DNA of 64,000 nt from Ottelia alismoides (lineage: Eukaryota > Streptophyta > Magnoliopsida > Alismatales > Hydrocharitaceae). The translations under genes were made by a program, and so were the position numbers. The stretch spans positions 310,001 to 374,000 of the forward strand of contig JAZKJV010008264.1 of the NCBI GenBank assembly GCA_037367405.1, in the 5' to 3' direction. Below are positions 44,325-56,362 of the stretch, in pieces; positions within the stretch are counted from its first letter, which is position 1; every line of letters begins with the position of its first letter. The notes beneath the pieces are model-generated. The model made no database searches and was not told where the DNA came from. It saw nothing but the letters and a program-made list of their open reading frames with translations.

Positions 44325-47300
44325 TTAGAGTGGAAAATTATATTCTCGCAGTAAAAGCGATGTAAAGAAAAGAGCGCCCTTTCTAGCCAGTAACCAAATT
44401 GCCCACATAATTGTGACTGGCCACACGAGTTCCTCTCTAGGTTGATGCTTTGCCTCAAACAAAGAGTCCCAAAATATGTCCAGATTCTGAAGATTCAACC
44501 AGCTAGCACCAAACTTCGTCCAAATTAGGTATGCCTTTACACAATGGAAGAAAAGATGTTCCACCATCTCAATCTGTGTATCACAAAGGGGACATCTGTT
44601 GGAGAAATCTGTGAAAAGTCTTGCACAATAGTCCCTTGCCATGATGCTCTTTCTACACAACAACCACATAAAGAATCCAATTCTAGTCGACAATTTTAAC
44701 TTCCATTTAAAGTTGTAGTTTAGAATCAAATCATATGTCCTAGGTGGTGGTAGTTTGGTAATATCATTGTAGGTTCGTTTGATCGAAAAAGATTTATCCT
44801 TCCACATCCAATGGTCCTGACCATCAACATGTTTATCAATCTAGTTGTTGTCTAACCTATAATCCAACACCTTTGCATCACGGTTAGTAGCCAAAGCAAA
44901 TAAGCCAGGTAATTTTGAGGAAAAAGGTCCCTTACCCTTCTAGTTATCGGTCTAGAAAGCAAAATACTTACCATCACCAAGCATCGGGCGAAAGAGTTCC
45001 TAGAGGCGATGAAGCAATGATATGATGCCTTTCCAAAAAACCTGCTACCGCTACCGGGGCCAGGTGCCTTGGACCCCGATGTTATACTTGATGCGAATGA
45101 GTATGCAACACATGTCTTCACTTTTGCAGTTTTGCCCTAAATCCTACTAAATCATTTAGGAGACGAGCCTCATTTATGGGTTCCAAGCATGCGATCCCAA
45201 GGCCACCAGCTGCTTTAGGCAAAGTAACAGCTTCCCAATCAACTAGGCGCACACCAAACCCATACACACCAGCTTTGCCCCAAAGAATCTCCACATAATC
45301 ATCTCCAACCGTTGTCTGATACCGATGGGGAAGTCGAGACAACAAGAAAAACATAAGAATAATTGAGAGAACGACCTTTACAAGCACCTATCATCAGCAC
45401 GGGTAAAGTAGTCTCCTTTCAACATGAGAGCCTTTACTCCATCTTTTCAACGATAGACAACCAATTAGATATCTTAAGCCTACCAACTATCAAGGGACAA
45501 CTGAAGTAAAGGTTCGAGAGAGAACCGCACTCCATACCCTGCTCCATACAACATGCCTCTGTATCCGAATGGCCAAATAGAATAGCAATAGATTTTTGCA
45601 TGATTAAGAACAAGCACAGATAGTTTGTCAAAAATCTCCAATGCCATTGCCTTTCTTTTAGTCTCCTCTTTACCCCCTTCAACAAAAAAGATGTGTCATT
45701 AGCATATGCGTCGGGGTAACATATATATCATCAATGGTATATCCAGCTGTGACATCATTACGTAACACATGATCAACCATGCATGTCAAGACAGTAGCTG
45801 CAATCACAAAAAAATATAGGGACGAGTAGACACCCCTAAACTACCCTTTGGTCTACAATTAACCATCATCAAGTAGGATGTTGTGGTGAGACAACGCTTC
45901 ATCTAGGTGATTCAAGTGTTGCGGAAATCCTGTTTAGACATTGTCATCTAGAGAAAATGCTCGTCCGCCGTGTCATAAGCTTTAGAATAGTCAACCTTCT
46001 AAAGCATATCCTTTGGCTGACGTCTCTTCCAATCAGTTATAATCTCAGTCGCCATAGCCAAACTGTTTGTAATTTGTCTTCACGGAACACAAGCTGACTG
46101 AAGCGACAAGATGATGTGATGCAAAACCATGTTCAGCCTGATTGCCAAGACCTTTGCTATTATCAAATAAATAGCATTAGAGAGGGAAATCGGTCGGAAG
46201 TCTTCCACTCTCTCAGTTACCTCCTTCTTAGGTAATAGAAAAATAAGATCTCTGTTAAGTCTTTCAAAGCCTTTGTTGTCTCTAGTAAACTCTTCCACGA
46301 TATCTACAACTTCCCTTCTTACTAGCCCCTGAGACTCTCTTAAGAAGACAAGGAACCCATCATGACCAGGTGCACCATCAACATTCAGGTTCCGCACTGC
46401 AACCTTCACTTCCTCCAACATAATGACTTGCACCACCTGATTGGCATGTTTAGATAAATGGGAGGCCCTTAGTGCAGACCATCTCCGTGGTCTACCTTCA
46501 TTTCTTCTCTGGAAATCATGAAAGTGATCAACAATAGCACGCTCAATTTCACGGTCACCCTCCACCCTCCTTCCATTACCACCACAGAGCGAATATGGGT
46601 ATGACGATGCCTCCCACTAGTAACTCTATGGAAATATGTTGTGTTTGCATCACCTTCTTTGAGCCAAGAATAACGATGTTTCCACTTTGCAACACATTTC
46701 TTATCTTCATCTAGGATAATTGTTTGTGCTATCGCTCTCTCTATGAGTTCTTCAGTTACAAGATCTCTGGAGCCCTTTAGCTCATTGATTCTGCCCATCT
46801 CTGCTTATGCTTCCACTCGACGAGCTCTTCAAGCCTTCCTAACCTCCTTTTTGAATGAGCAAAGTCTTGTGCGTAAAGAAATCAATTTCTGAGTCATCCG
46901 TGACATCGCGGATCCCGAGACCTTAATTGATGTCTAATAGATGGAGACTAAATTCTTGAAATTCTCCTCTTAAAGCCAGGCTTGCTTAAACCGCAATAAA
47001 CCCTATGGTTGGGAGACAACTTTAGGGTCCCTGAATAGTGGTGTATCACTGTATGGTTAGATTTGTTACATGATTTGAACGAGGACGTCGAAAGAGGAAA
47101 TGCATCAAGAAGCTCTAAAGAAGCCAAAAATCGATTAATACATGAACGAGAACAACCTTTTCTCCATGTATATATGGTGTATGATGCATCCATCACTTGA
47201 AGCTCCAAATCGTCAATCAACTCAAAAAAATCGATGGAACCCAGGTCCTGACCACCTCTCAAGCGGGGACGGTTCGATGAAAGTAAAGAAATCTTGATGT

Positions 47301-47674
47301 CTCCCCCTACCATCCATGCCACCCTCGGGAAGGTGCTTCTTGCAGATCCGAGATTTGAACATAATTTCGTTCTAAGAGACCGAGTGTAAGGCGACAAGGG
47401 CCATAGACACGAAAAAGCAAAATGTATACCCAACGTAGATGTTATACAAAGTCTTTGCAGGAGACACTCAAACCCCTTGTAGTTCCAACAACATCCAACA
47501 TTTTGAACTTTGTTAAAGAATCTGCACCCAAAGACCTTCAGAAGAAAGATGAATAGGAGGATAGTTTTGTTTCTCGCAACACTACCACATCACAACTCCA
47601 ATCAATCAACATAGCTCCAATTGAGCTCAGTTTTTTCGGGTCACCCATAATTCTGATATTCCAAGTTAAAAACA
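44325..47674 (-). pseudogene. LINE D: decayed ORF2 (endonuclease, RT, zinc finger)
   Basis: The minus strand carries ORF2 in order. The endonuclease start is a FLTWNIR-like motif near 47670, and its body lies at 47433-46948 with a WRKG...SRSCINRFL motif. The linker has WLKEGDANTTYFH near 46640. RT has GAPGHDGF near 46370, FLLPKKEV near 46230 and DFRPISLSNAIYLIIAKVLA near 46180. A GGLGI motif lies near 45200. The C-terminal zinc-knuckle-like RVT domain is at 44807-44325, with CPLC...HLFFHC. Several frames are 80-160 codons long, so decay is moderate. The length fits a plant LINE ORF2. Confidence 0.87.
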
Positions 47675-48383
47675 TTCGCTGCCAACACAACTTGGGCTTT
47701 ATGTTAGGAGATAATCACTCTCCCTGTTGATCACCTTCGACCGCTTTCTGTTCATATACTACTTCGATCTTCCCCCATTTCCCCTCCTCGGGACAGAAGA
47801 GCCAAAGGTGGACATGTGCATAGTAGCCCCACTAGCAGCTATGGGCAGAGGAAGGACTTGAGGTGGGGCCTACACCATGACAACCTCCAAGTCAAATACC
47901 ACTCGATCAAGAATAACTGGGACTTCAACAGGCTGAGATGGTGGTTCAGCAGAGCCATCGAAAGCTTCAAAAGAAGCTGCTTGAGTCTTTGCTAGTTGAG
48001 AAGTCGTAGTTGTATCAATGATGGGGAGTGGAACTGGAAGATCAACCGAAGATGACTCCTGCGAAGGAACTGCATCATGGAACACATCAACAAATGAGCC
48101 AAACGAAGCAGCTTCACTCCAAGTAATCAGATCGAGAGTCTCCGCCAAGCCACGCAGAGCCCCATTTTGTATCAGTTCCGCAACTTCAAAAGCTTCAATA
48201 ATCGGGTGCTCTGTAATGAACTCTCCAAGAGCAGGTTGTCATGGGTTAGGTGGGGGGCTTTAGTCACAAACATAGAATACACCTCCAACAAATATCGTAT
48301 CCCTAAAAGAAAGGGTGGTGACATTGGCAATGGATGGCTGGAAGGAGTCGCGATGAAGACACCATAGTTTCCTAGTTTGGTCC
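47675..48383 (-). pseudogene. LINE D ORF1 C-terminal part (probable)
   Basis: This is the region upstream of the ORF2 start in LINE orientation. It includes a 92-codon minus frame (47870-48148) that is Ser/Pro/Val-rich, as LINE ORF1 C-termini often are. It is cut at 48383 by element C; the sequence on the far side (54496 onwards) stays in frame with 48383 once C is removed. Attribution to ORF1 rests on position rather than on a clear domain. Confidence 0.5.
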
Positions 48384-48698
48384 TGTTAGAAAATAAAGAA
48401 TGCAGAAGCGAATATCGGAGATAGAAAAATAAACAAGAAGAACAACGAGATTTGCATGGAACCCTACTCCTTAAGGTTCGGCATGAAACCATGGGAGGAT
48501 GCCTCAAAGGCTGATGTGTCTATTAACTTTTCTCATTGTTATAAAAAGGTGTGAGGCTTCTTATATAGCCCTCACCGAGTCTCCACATCCCACAGACGAT
48601 CGATGTGGGAATAAACAACTGGATGTGGTAAATGGATCTTGAAGGGATCCATCTACCCATCTACCAAATAGGTGACACATACTTAACATACTCCAACA
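48384..48698 (-). repeat. Element C 3' LTR (315 bp)
   Basis: The ends are TGTTAGAAAATAAAG and ATACTCCAACA. It has about 300 bp of similarity to 54184-54495 and 56363-56667. The segment CTTATATAGCCCTCACC in the middle contains a TATA-like motif on both strands. Confidence 0.88.
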
Positions 48699-49535
48699 CC
48701 TCCTCAAGCTGGAGCATGCAATGTTCAGCTTGGACAAACAAAATGAAATCTCAAACTCACACTACAAGACACTACGAACAATATCAACTCAACGCAAACA
48801 CAACTGTCGACTGTTGTCGAGGATGTTGCTTCTCATGTCGTATAGGTAAGGAGGAACAAACGGATTGGAGTGTGAGTCAACTGAGTCTCCTCGTCAGAGA
48901 GCATGTGCTCTATATTGCGCTTGTCAGAGTCACCGCAACTAGAGCAAGCCTCCTCGTTGGAGTACTATGGCCCGCCACATCATATGGACAACTGCTCCAT
49001 CTATGAAAGGACCGAACTGAAAAAGCCATGGAGACATCCTCATCAGATCCCACGGTCGTCGGAGAATGGAGTCTGAAAGGTCTCCTCATCGGAGAACTGG
49101 GTCTCTCCCATACTGGCTCAGAGAATGGGATCTTTACTCTGTAGTCCCTATGAAACCATATGAAAATCTTAGCCCATATGGCGTAGGGAATGGGATCTTT
49201 ACTCGAGAGTCCTTAAGGATCACATGAAAACTCTAAGACCAAAAACAACAGATGGGGATCACAAAACTGATGATGACAGACATGTACACATTAAACTGAA
49301 GGCTCGACATTCGATCGTCGAGTCTGAAATCTGAGCAATATGTAGAGTCTGACAATTTGGCTTGGAGTATGAAGATCTGATATCTGAATCCGACATGTGA
49401 CTCTACACAATACTATCCCTTTCTCCCATACTTCTTGGAACACAATGACAACGACAAAGTTGGGAGAAGACATCAAAATGGGGAAAACAAAAATCCACAT
49501 AAGTCGATCTCAATTTTTTCGGCATTTCTTCTCAC
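48699..49535 (-). other. Element C internal region, left part
   Basis: This holds the polypurine tract (48699-48712) and then non-coding sequence. Three GAATGGGATCTTTACTC-like segments (around 49120 and 49190, with a shorter variant near 49065) form a small internal repeat. No protein domain is seen. Confidence 0.6.
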
Positions 49536-49551
49536 AATGTCATCATTTTTT
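49536..49551. repeat. Target-site duplication of LINE F (left copy)
   Basis: AATGTCATCATTTTTT here and AATATCATCATTTTTT at 52902-52917 differ at one position. The T run also merges with the reversed poly(A) tail of the LINE. Confidence 0.8.
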
Positions 49552-52500
49552 TAATATAAAAGAGAGTGAACTCCCTAGGTGGGAGTTACTGCAATAATGA
49601 TTTCATTAAAAAGAGATTAGAGTACATTACTGTGAGGCACAGAAGTTATAAAGCGCTTTACAATGAGAAACGATATTTTCCGAATGAACTTCTGATTGTT
49701 GAAGGTCAGATCGTTCTGTCCACTCCAGATGGCCTAAAGAACCGCAAACGGTTTGGAGCAGTCGTCCATTGAGTTGTTCCCTATCGTACAAAGCGATCTC
49801 CAGAAAGCAACTGCCTACCAGTCTCCACCCACGAGACACCAACCTCCCTCCATACCTGTGCAGACTGCACTTGAAGAATAGATGCTCCACGTCCTCAATT
49901 TGCCCCTCACACCTGTCACATTGTGTGTCCTCCATGCCAAATAATCGCTCCCTCCTTTCCTTGTCGCACACGCGGTCCCTTCTCAGGCAACAAAGAAAAA
50001 TCTTGACTCTACAAGGAATCTTAGTTCCTCATACCAACTTCATGTTCTGGCAAAGCTCTACATCTCGTACCTCTGCCACTCTTAGTTCCTCATAAGCTCT
50101 CTTAGTAGAGAATCTCTCGCCTTCCTACACAGAATTATCAACAAACTAAGCGAAGTCTCCCAGCATTGGAATCTCATCTTGCAACCTAATAAACTCCTCG
50201 AAACACTGCTCTAAAAGATCTGACACAAAGATTGGTGACCACACACTCGACCCTGCCACTTGCTAAAGAAGGCTCTCCTTCGATACTGCCAAAGCAAACA
50301 ATCTCGGAAAATTTCCCTCAAGCGCTCCCTCGCCTGTCTAGTCATCGCGCTCGAATCTGAACAAGTGGTTGTCCCCCACCTTCGGTTGGAGCCTGGGAGC
50401 AAGTGAGGATAAAATCTCTCGTACTCCGACCCACAACGACGATTCAAATCGCACTCTCCCGGCCGCCAACTCGCCCTTAACACCATAAATTTTCCGCACG
50501 AGCTTAGCTACAGTAACGACGAGGAACCCCAGATCTGGATCACCCATTTAGCCAGCAGAGCCTTGTTCATGCATTCCACATAACGCATCCCTAAGCCTCC
50601 ATTGCCCCCCTAGATAGCGTGATCGCCCTCCACCCATCCAACCTCTGTTCCATTCTCTGTACCACATTGTCCCAGTCAAACTTTTTTAACTTCCCAGTCA
50701 CCAACAACAACCCAAGTAAGAGATAGGTAGGGCTCCCAAAGGACATTCCATCAACGCCGCAACACTGGCACATTATGCGTCATCCATCCCACAAGTGATA
50801 GCCAACGACTTTTGCTTATTAATCACTAGCCCTGAAAGACTGCTGAATATTTCCACCTGTTGAACAACATGCAATTCCGCTTTTCCGAGCCTCCAAGAAA
50901 AATAATAGTATCATCTGCATATTGCAACAAGGGGATTGAAATCTCCTCCAGTCGAAATACCTCGCACCAACCTTTCGAAATCCCTCGCACTAACCTTCTT
51001 CCACTGCACGCTTGAAAATAGGGTTGATTATCGGGTCGGGCGGGCCAGGCTGGGCATCGGCCCGAACCTGAGCTCGTTTATTTTTCGGGTTTCGAGACGG
51101 GCCATGGTCTGAAAAAATTTGGATGGGCCAGCCCGAACCCGATCCTAACCCGAACTTAAACGAGCCGGGTTTGGGCCGAGCCGGTCTAGTAACTTTTTTC
51201 CCTTTAAAAACTTTTGAGTTTTTTAAAATGCTTAATTTAATGGGTGATATGGAAATGCCTTTTTAAAAAACATTTTACTTTTAAAAAACTTGTGATAAAT
51301 CTAAGAATTTTGACATCCCCATGGCATTTTGATAAATTTTTTTGAAATGTTTAAATTTTTTTCTTTAAAAGCTTTTGATTTTTTCATATACATTTTATTT
51401 TTTCAAAACTTTGAAATACTGGTGCAAGTTAGTATCGTTGTAGAGTGGAGATAGGGTTTGAGGGGGATTGGGTTGGGGGTGGGCCATGAGGGATTAGGGT
51501 TAAAGTAATATATTATATATATATTATATTATATGTGTTGGGATCGGGCTTCGGCTGGTTTTTCGAGGCGGGCTGCAGGTCGGGCTCTACTCAGCCCGAA
51601 CCCGGCTCGTTTTAGAAACATGTTCTTTTTTTATGCTCGAGTTCGGCCCAAATTTAAACGGGTTCGGGTTCAGGCCAGGCTTAACGGGCCGGGTCGGGCT
51701 AGCCTGGCTTAATGCTCAACCCTATTTGAAAAGGATCGCCAGAGTGTCATCTACTAGTATAAAAAGCATCAGAGCTAGGGGACAATCCTGTCGAACACCC
51801 GCTAGGGCTGGAAAAAAATCCCCTCTAGTTTGTCGTTCACCAGGATCGAGTAGGAGGTGGTGACACACATCTTCATCCACCCAATCCAGAGTTCATTGGA
51901 GCCACATCATCGCATGGACGCCCATAGGAAATTCCAGTCACTACAGTCATATGCTTTGGGCCTTTGGCATAATCTATCTTGGGTTTCAATAGGAGGTTGC
52001 TTCGCGATAGAGAAGCTGGTCCCCAGAGGGTTCGACGGTTTCTTGTTTCTTGAGTAAGCTAGTGTTGCTGAACTCGTTCCTTTTTAAGTTCGGGAGGGAG
52101 GTAGAGGCGAGGCGAAGGGTTGGATGAAGGAGGCTCAGGCCGGGGTGAGTCAGCTGGACGGGCTTGATGATGAACGTGGCCTGGACTAGGATGAGTTGGC
52201 TGAGAAGTTGAACCTTCTTGAAGAGCTGTTGCTGGAGGATCGAAAGGAAGAGGCCGAGTGGAGGCAGAGGTCTAGACAACGGTGGCTGAGGGAGGGCGAC
52301 ACCAATATGAGGTTTTTCCATACCATGGCCTCTTGAAGGAGGAAAATGAACTTTTTGCATGAGATCGAGATTTGGGGTGTTAGGGTGTCGGGGGAGGTGC
52401 AACTTGGCAGTGCGCTTCAAGAACACTTTGTGGGGGGTGTCGCGAAGGCGAAGAAGGGATGGCCGGGGGGTGGTTGGGGAGAGGGATGGAGTGTTTATCG

Positions 52501-52901
52501 GGAGAGCAAGCGGAGGGTTTACTGGATCCTTTCACCGAAGAGGAGGTGAAGAGCGCGGTTTGAGGGTTAAACGCGGATGGTGCTCCTGGCCCCGATGGTC
52601 TCCCGATTTTGTTCTACCGCGAGTTCTGGGATGTGCTGAAGGGAGATCTCATGGAGGTGGTTAAGGAGTTCAGGGAAGGGAGTAGAGGCTTCGAGAAGGT
52701 CAACAGATCGATGCTATTTATGCTTCCCAAGAAGGAGACACCGGTGAGGATTGAGGACTTTAGACCGATTTCTTTATCCAACACAGTCTATCTTATTGTG
52801 GCTAAGATCTTAGCAAACATGCTTAAAGTAGTTTTGGACTCGACGGTCCTTCAAGGTCAGTCGGCTTTCATTCCTAGACAACAGATGGCAGATGGTTTGG
52901 T
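49552..52901 (-). mobile_element. LINE F: 5'-truncated LINE with an inverted 5' segment
   Basis: One pair of target duplications (49536-49551 and 52902-52917) encloses two opposed parts. 49552-52019 is on the minus strand and runs from RT motif A (KAYD...DWNFLW near 51950) through GVRQ-like and GWRAITLSRG motifs to the C-terminal zinc-finger block (49627-49971). 52020-52901 is on the plus strand and holds the linker (WLREGDTNMRFFH near 52280) and the start of RT, ending at QSAFIPRQQMADGLVIS. The two parts meet almost residue to residue in the RT domain, which is the product expected of twin priming. A hAT MITE (51019-51724) interrupts the minus part. Confidence 0.88.
51019..51724. mobile_element. 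hAT-type MITE with GC-rich ends
   Basis: 706 bp. The ends are TAGGGTTGA and TCAACCCTA, and the subterminal regions are rich in CGGGTCGGGC / GCCCGACCCG words. The 8-mers CTTGAAAA (51011-51018) and TTTGAAAA (51725-51732) form a target duplication with one mismatch. The LINE F reading resumes directly on the far side. The core is AT-rich and non-coding. Confidence 0.85.
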
Positions 52902-52917
52902 AATATCATCATTTTTT
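52902..52917. repeat. Target-site duplication of LINE F (right copy)
   Basis: See 49536-49551. It lies at the outer end of the inverted 5' segment. Confidence 0.8.
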
Positions 52918-54172
52918 AAGCCATTGCATTTTTTATACGTCTTTCTTCTCATTTTTTTCTTCATGTATGGCTTTTCTTTTATACACATGTTTTCTCAAAC
53001 AACATTTTTTAAGCGTACGTTTTTTTGTAAGCACCTCTTTTTTTAACAAAAAAACTTGGTCCACCTGGGACCAAAAATATCACCCTCCCTTTTTTAGAAG
53101 CCACAGTCCTCCTTCTCTTCTCATTTTTAGCCCACTTGGGCCCTTACAGCAACAAGCCAACTTGGTTGCTGTTTCCCTCCCTTAATTTTTTTAACTTGTG
53201 GAACTGGCCCCTCATTAAAGGGGAATCAAGCCTCCTGCATCCTTACGTGTGAGTAGGGTTTCCCAAAGTAATTGGCCCCTGTAGAGGACTGTCGCTGCTT
53301 GGAGGAAGGAGAGCGTGAGGGAGAGCTCGCTGCTGGAGCTCGCCGAGGAGGAGAGGTGGCATCATTTGGAGGAAGGGCGCGATGGGAATGTCGGAGAGGG
53401 CATCGTCACTTAGGAGCCAAGGGGATGGGAGGAGCATCGCCTCTCTGGAGGGCATCTCGCGCTACCTGTGCAAGATCTTGGAGAGAGGAGGAGAGCGCCG
53501 ACGACGTCGCCTTGAGATGCGAAGAGGAGTTTCCTCCACGTAGGTGGCGGTGTCGACATGTGCTGGAGGGAGGCGCAACACCGTCGAAGGCGGTGCACTG
53601 GAATCGAAGAGGCTTCTTGCTCGTACTGGAGGCGGAGCCAGAGGAGGCCGTGGCTGATCGCCGCCTGGAAAAAGGGTTCCTTGTGCGCTTGGAGGACAAA
53701 GAGAGGAGGTATGGTGCCTCCCTGCACTGCCTCCTCTTCATTTTTTTGTATCTGGAGCATCGCCACTGACGGGAGGAGCACTTAGGAGGAGCACCACCTG
53801 CACTCTTCACTTCAGAAGAGAACTGGAAGAGGCTCATTGGAGAGGCAGCGTGCAGAGGGTCTCCTCCTGGAGATGGCGGTGGGTGGCCTAATACCTTGGA
53901 TTGCAGGTACTGCACTGCATGATCTATGGATCTGAAGATATCTGCGATTAGATTTCCGACCCTATGAAATGGTTGTCTGGAGATGCCAGTTGAAGGATGG
54001 TGACAAACAGAACATGACATAACATGACTCCAGAAATTAGGGTTTCAAAAACCCATGTAAAAAAGTATCCGTGGAACTTAAACAATCATGAACATAATAT
54101 TTTTCAAATTCAAAACACCAAAATCGAATCTCGAACAAATGATGATAAATAACTCCTCGAGAATCGAACCTA
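52918..54172 (-). other. Element C internal region, right part
   Basis: T-rich to about 53200, then GC/GA-rich. Overlapping frames of 165 codons (53272-53769, plus) and 204 codons (53406-54020, minus) are Arg/Glu-rich and Ser/Pro-rich mirror images, which suggests composition rather than selection. If one were real, the minus frame just after the PBS would be in the gag position of element C. I recognise no domain. Confidence 0.5.
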
Positions 54173-54183
54173 CTCTGCTACCA
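54173..54183 (-). promoter_or_regulatory. Element C primer-binding site (copy 1)
   Basis: CTCTGCTACCA on the plus strand differs by one base from the initiator tRNA-Met end CTCTGATACCA. The second copy at 56352-56362 is a perfect match. Confidence 0.75.
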
Positions 54184-54495
54184 TGTTAGAAAATAAAGAA
54201 TGCGGAAGGAATATAAGAGATAGAAAATAAACAAGAACAAACGAGATTTGCGTGAAACCCTACTCCCTAAGGAGCGGGATGAAACCACAGGAGAAGGCCT
54301 CAAAAGGCTGATGTGTCTATTGACTTTTCAGTTTTCTCACTGTTACAAGAGGGTAAGGGGCTTCTTATATAGCCCTCACCGAGTCTCCACATCCCACAGA
54401 CGGTCGATGTGGGACTAAACAACTGGATATGGTAAATGGATCCTAGAAGGATCCATTTTACCACATAAATGACACATACTCAACATACTCCAACA
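54184..54495 (-). repeat. Element C 5' LTR
   Basis: 312 bp, TGTTAGAAAATAAAG to ATACTCCAACA, with the PBS on its left. It is the partner of 48384-48698. Confidence 0.87.
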
Positions 54496-55620
54496 TGTCC
54501 TAAACTTAAATGAGGATACTTGAAATTTGAAGGAAACACCTCTTTTTGAAAAATTCCAATACCGGTGCCTATGAATGCGGCATTGAATCCTAAGATTCCC
54601 TTTAACAACCGCTGCATCGTTGGAGACGAAAAGGATGAGCTTGTAGCGGCTTCTACCGTTCGAGAAGGCAGTGACAGTAGGGGAAAAATCTGGACCAAGA
54701 GACATAGGATGCTCGACCCACTTTGAAGAAGCGTATAGACTTTGACGCAGTAGTCTCTGAACCCTCCAAGACCACTAAAGTTGCCTATGGATATGATCTC
54801 GGGTGCCGACCATCGACAAGAACTCTTGTCACCCACCTTGGTCCCCTTAGCACTAATCTCAGAGCTTTGATTGGATGTGAAAGAAAAGGGACACCATAGA
54901 TGCGAGCCACCCTCAGCCTGCTACCTGAAGCTTCACCATCTGCAAATCGAGGGAGGCATCGAATGACTGTAGACTTACATTCGTTGCATAACAGGAGATC
55001 GATATCCGCCTCTGATAACTGCCTTGCACAACAAACTTTGGAATCGAGTATTGATTGTAACATCACATGTAAAAGGGAACCTCTCAATAAATTTTGTAAA
55101 GATCCCATAGCTGTGAGCCTGTGAGAACTTCCAGAACCTTATTTGTTGAAGAACCAATGAGAAAACCATCCTTCACGGAGACTGCTTTTAGCTTTCCTTC
55201 ACAAACCATCGTCGCGTAGATGTACGAAGTAAACCTCAACTCTGACCTTATAGAACGTCTTGGTTCCACGGCGTTGCAAACAATGTTGTCTTGCGGGAGA
55301 TTACCGCCTGTGAACATGAACACTTCCAATGACGTACCTGACCACAACTAAAACAACATGGTGGGAGCGCACATGACGCAGCACGGTGATCGAAAAACCC
55401 ATACCTGTAACGCCACTGACCACGTTTGTGATGAGAACAAACGACTGACCTTCTTCTTCCCTCTCAAATTCATGCTTGATGGCTCTCTTGCTGCTCTCCT
55501 CTCCATTGTTGGTAGCCCTCCTCCACTCATTCACCTTAGCACCTCCCACTAGAGGTGCTCGCTCCACTGTCGAGAGCTCTCCATCCTCCAAAGTTTTCTT
55601 GAAGAATAAGGTATAGTCCA
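54496..55620 (-). pseudogene. LINE-ORF1-like region, copy 1 (probable N-terminal part of LINE D)
   Basis: Minus-strand frames at 54480-54836, 54785-55108 and 55084-55347 read into one another with frameshifts. The segment AVSVKDGFLIGSSTNKVLEVL has the shape of the DUF4283 block of plant LINE ORF1 proteins, but the match is weak. The sequence is in frame with 48383 across element C. It is repeated at 56668-57740. If the attribution is right, LINE D runs from about 55600 to 44200 around element C. Otherwise it is an unidentified captured sequence. Confidence 0.42.
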
Positions 55621-55974
55621 CTACGATCTGATGACCATGAAAACTAGATCGGTAATGCTTCCCAAGCTGGAAGACTTCGCACTGAAAAAGTGAACTGAGA
55701 AGAGATCTGAGGGAGGACATGACACACCTTATGTAGAGGAAGGTGGTCAAATCGAAAATGCTGCATATATGGAAAGACTGATCCTGCGTGGGAATGAATG
55801 AATCACCAACATATAGAGACTGGACCAATATGTACAGAACTCTTTACTCATGACCGCATCCAATCACGACAATGCAAATCTTTAGTGATCTAACTAATAG
55901 ACAATAAATTCATAAAGACATCAGTTGCATGATGCACACATTCTGTAGATGCATAGACAAATAGATCTCCCCTA
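55621..55974 (-). pseudogene. Copia-B fragment, pre-integrase zinc region, copy 1
   Basis: The minus frame from 55828 contains a segment like SSLFQCEVFQLGKHYRSSF, which follows the Cys-X2-Cys-like ...C-x-LAKHHR-SF pattern of the GAG-pre-integrase domain of Copia polyproteins, here with the second Cys lost. A second copy lies at 57770-58090, joined directly to the protease region at 58100. Confidence 0.65.
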
Positions 55975-56351
55975 CCTGCACTCTTCACTTCAGAGGAGAA
56001 CTGGAAGCGGCTCGTTGGAGAGGCGACGTGCAGAGGGTCTCCTCCTGGAAGTGGCGGTGGGTGGCCTGATACCTTGGATTGCAGATACTGCACTGCCTGA
56101 TTTATGGATCTAAAGATATCCGCGATTAGATTTCCGACCCTATGAAATCGTTGCCTGGAGATGCCAGTTGAAGGATGGTGACAAACAAAACATGACTTAA
56201 CATGACTCTAGAAATTAGGTTTTCAAAAACCCATGTAAAAAAAGCATCCGCGGAACTTGAACAATCATGAAGATAATATTTTTCAAATTTAAAACACCAA
56301 AATTGAATCTCGAACAAATGATGATAAATAGCTCCTCGAGAATCGAACCTA

Positions 56352-56362
56352 CTCTGATACCA
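56352..56362 (-). promoter_or_regulatory. Element C primer-binding site (copy 2)
   Basis: CTCTGATACCA on the plus strand is identical to the 3' end of initiator tRNA-Met. Confidence 0.8.

Larger units (their letters stand above)
48384..54495 (-). mobile_element. LTR element C (short LTRs, non-autonomous), with nested LINE F
   Basis: The LTRs are at 48384-48698 and 54184-54495. The left LTR is followed on its right by a purine-rich tract in element orientation (AGCTTGAGGAGG before TGTTGGAG). The right LTR is followed on its left by a PBS for initiator tRNA-Met (54173-54183, one mismatch). So this is one minus-strand Copia-type element. The flanking bases GGTCC (48379-48383) and TGTCC (54496-54500) agree at four of five. 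With LINE F removed, the internal region is only about 2.1 kb and shows no protease, integrase or RT, so C looks non-autonomous. Confidence 0.78.
53797..55974. repeat. Tandem duplication, copy 1
   Basis: A unit of about 2.18 kb repeated head to tail at 55975-58099. Both copies start at CCTGCACTCTTCACTTCAG and end at CTCCCCTAC, with CCTG shared at the junctions. It contains the leader of element C, its PBS and LTR, then the LINE ORF1-like region and a copia-B fragment. The two copies differ by scattered substitutions and small indels. Confidence 0.9.

Noticed and set aside
53272..54020. 165-codon plus and 204-codon minus frames
   Set aside because: They overlap, are of simple composition (Arg/Glu and Ser/Pro) and have no recognisable domain. 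Only the minus one is in a plausible gag position, and that is not enough to call a gene.
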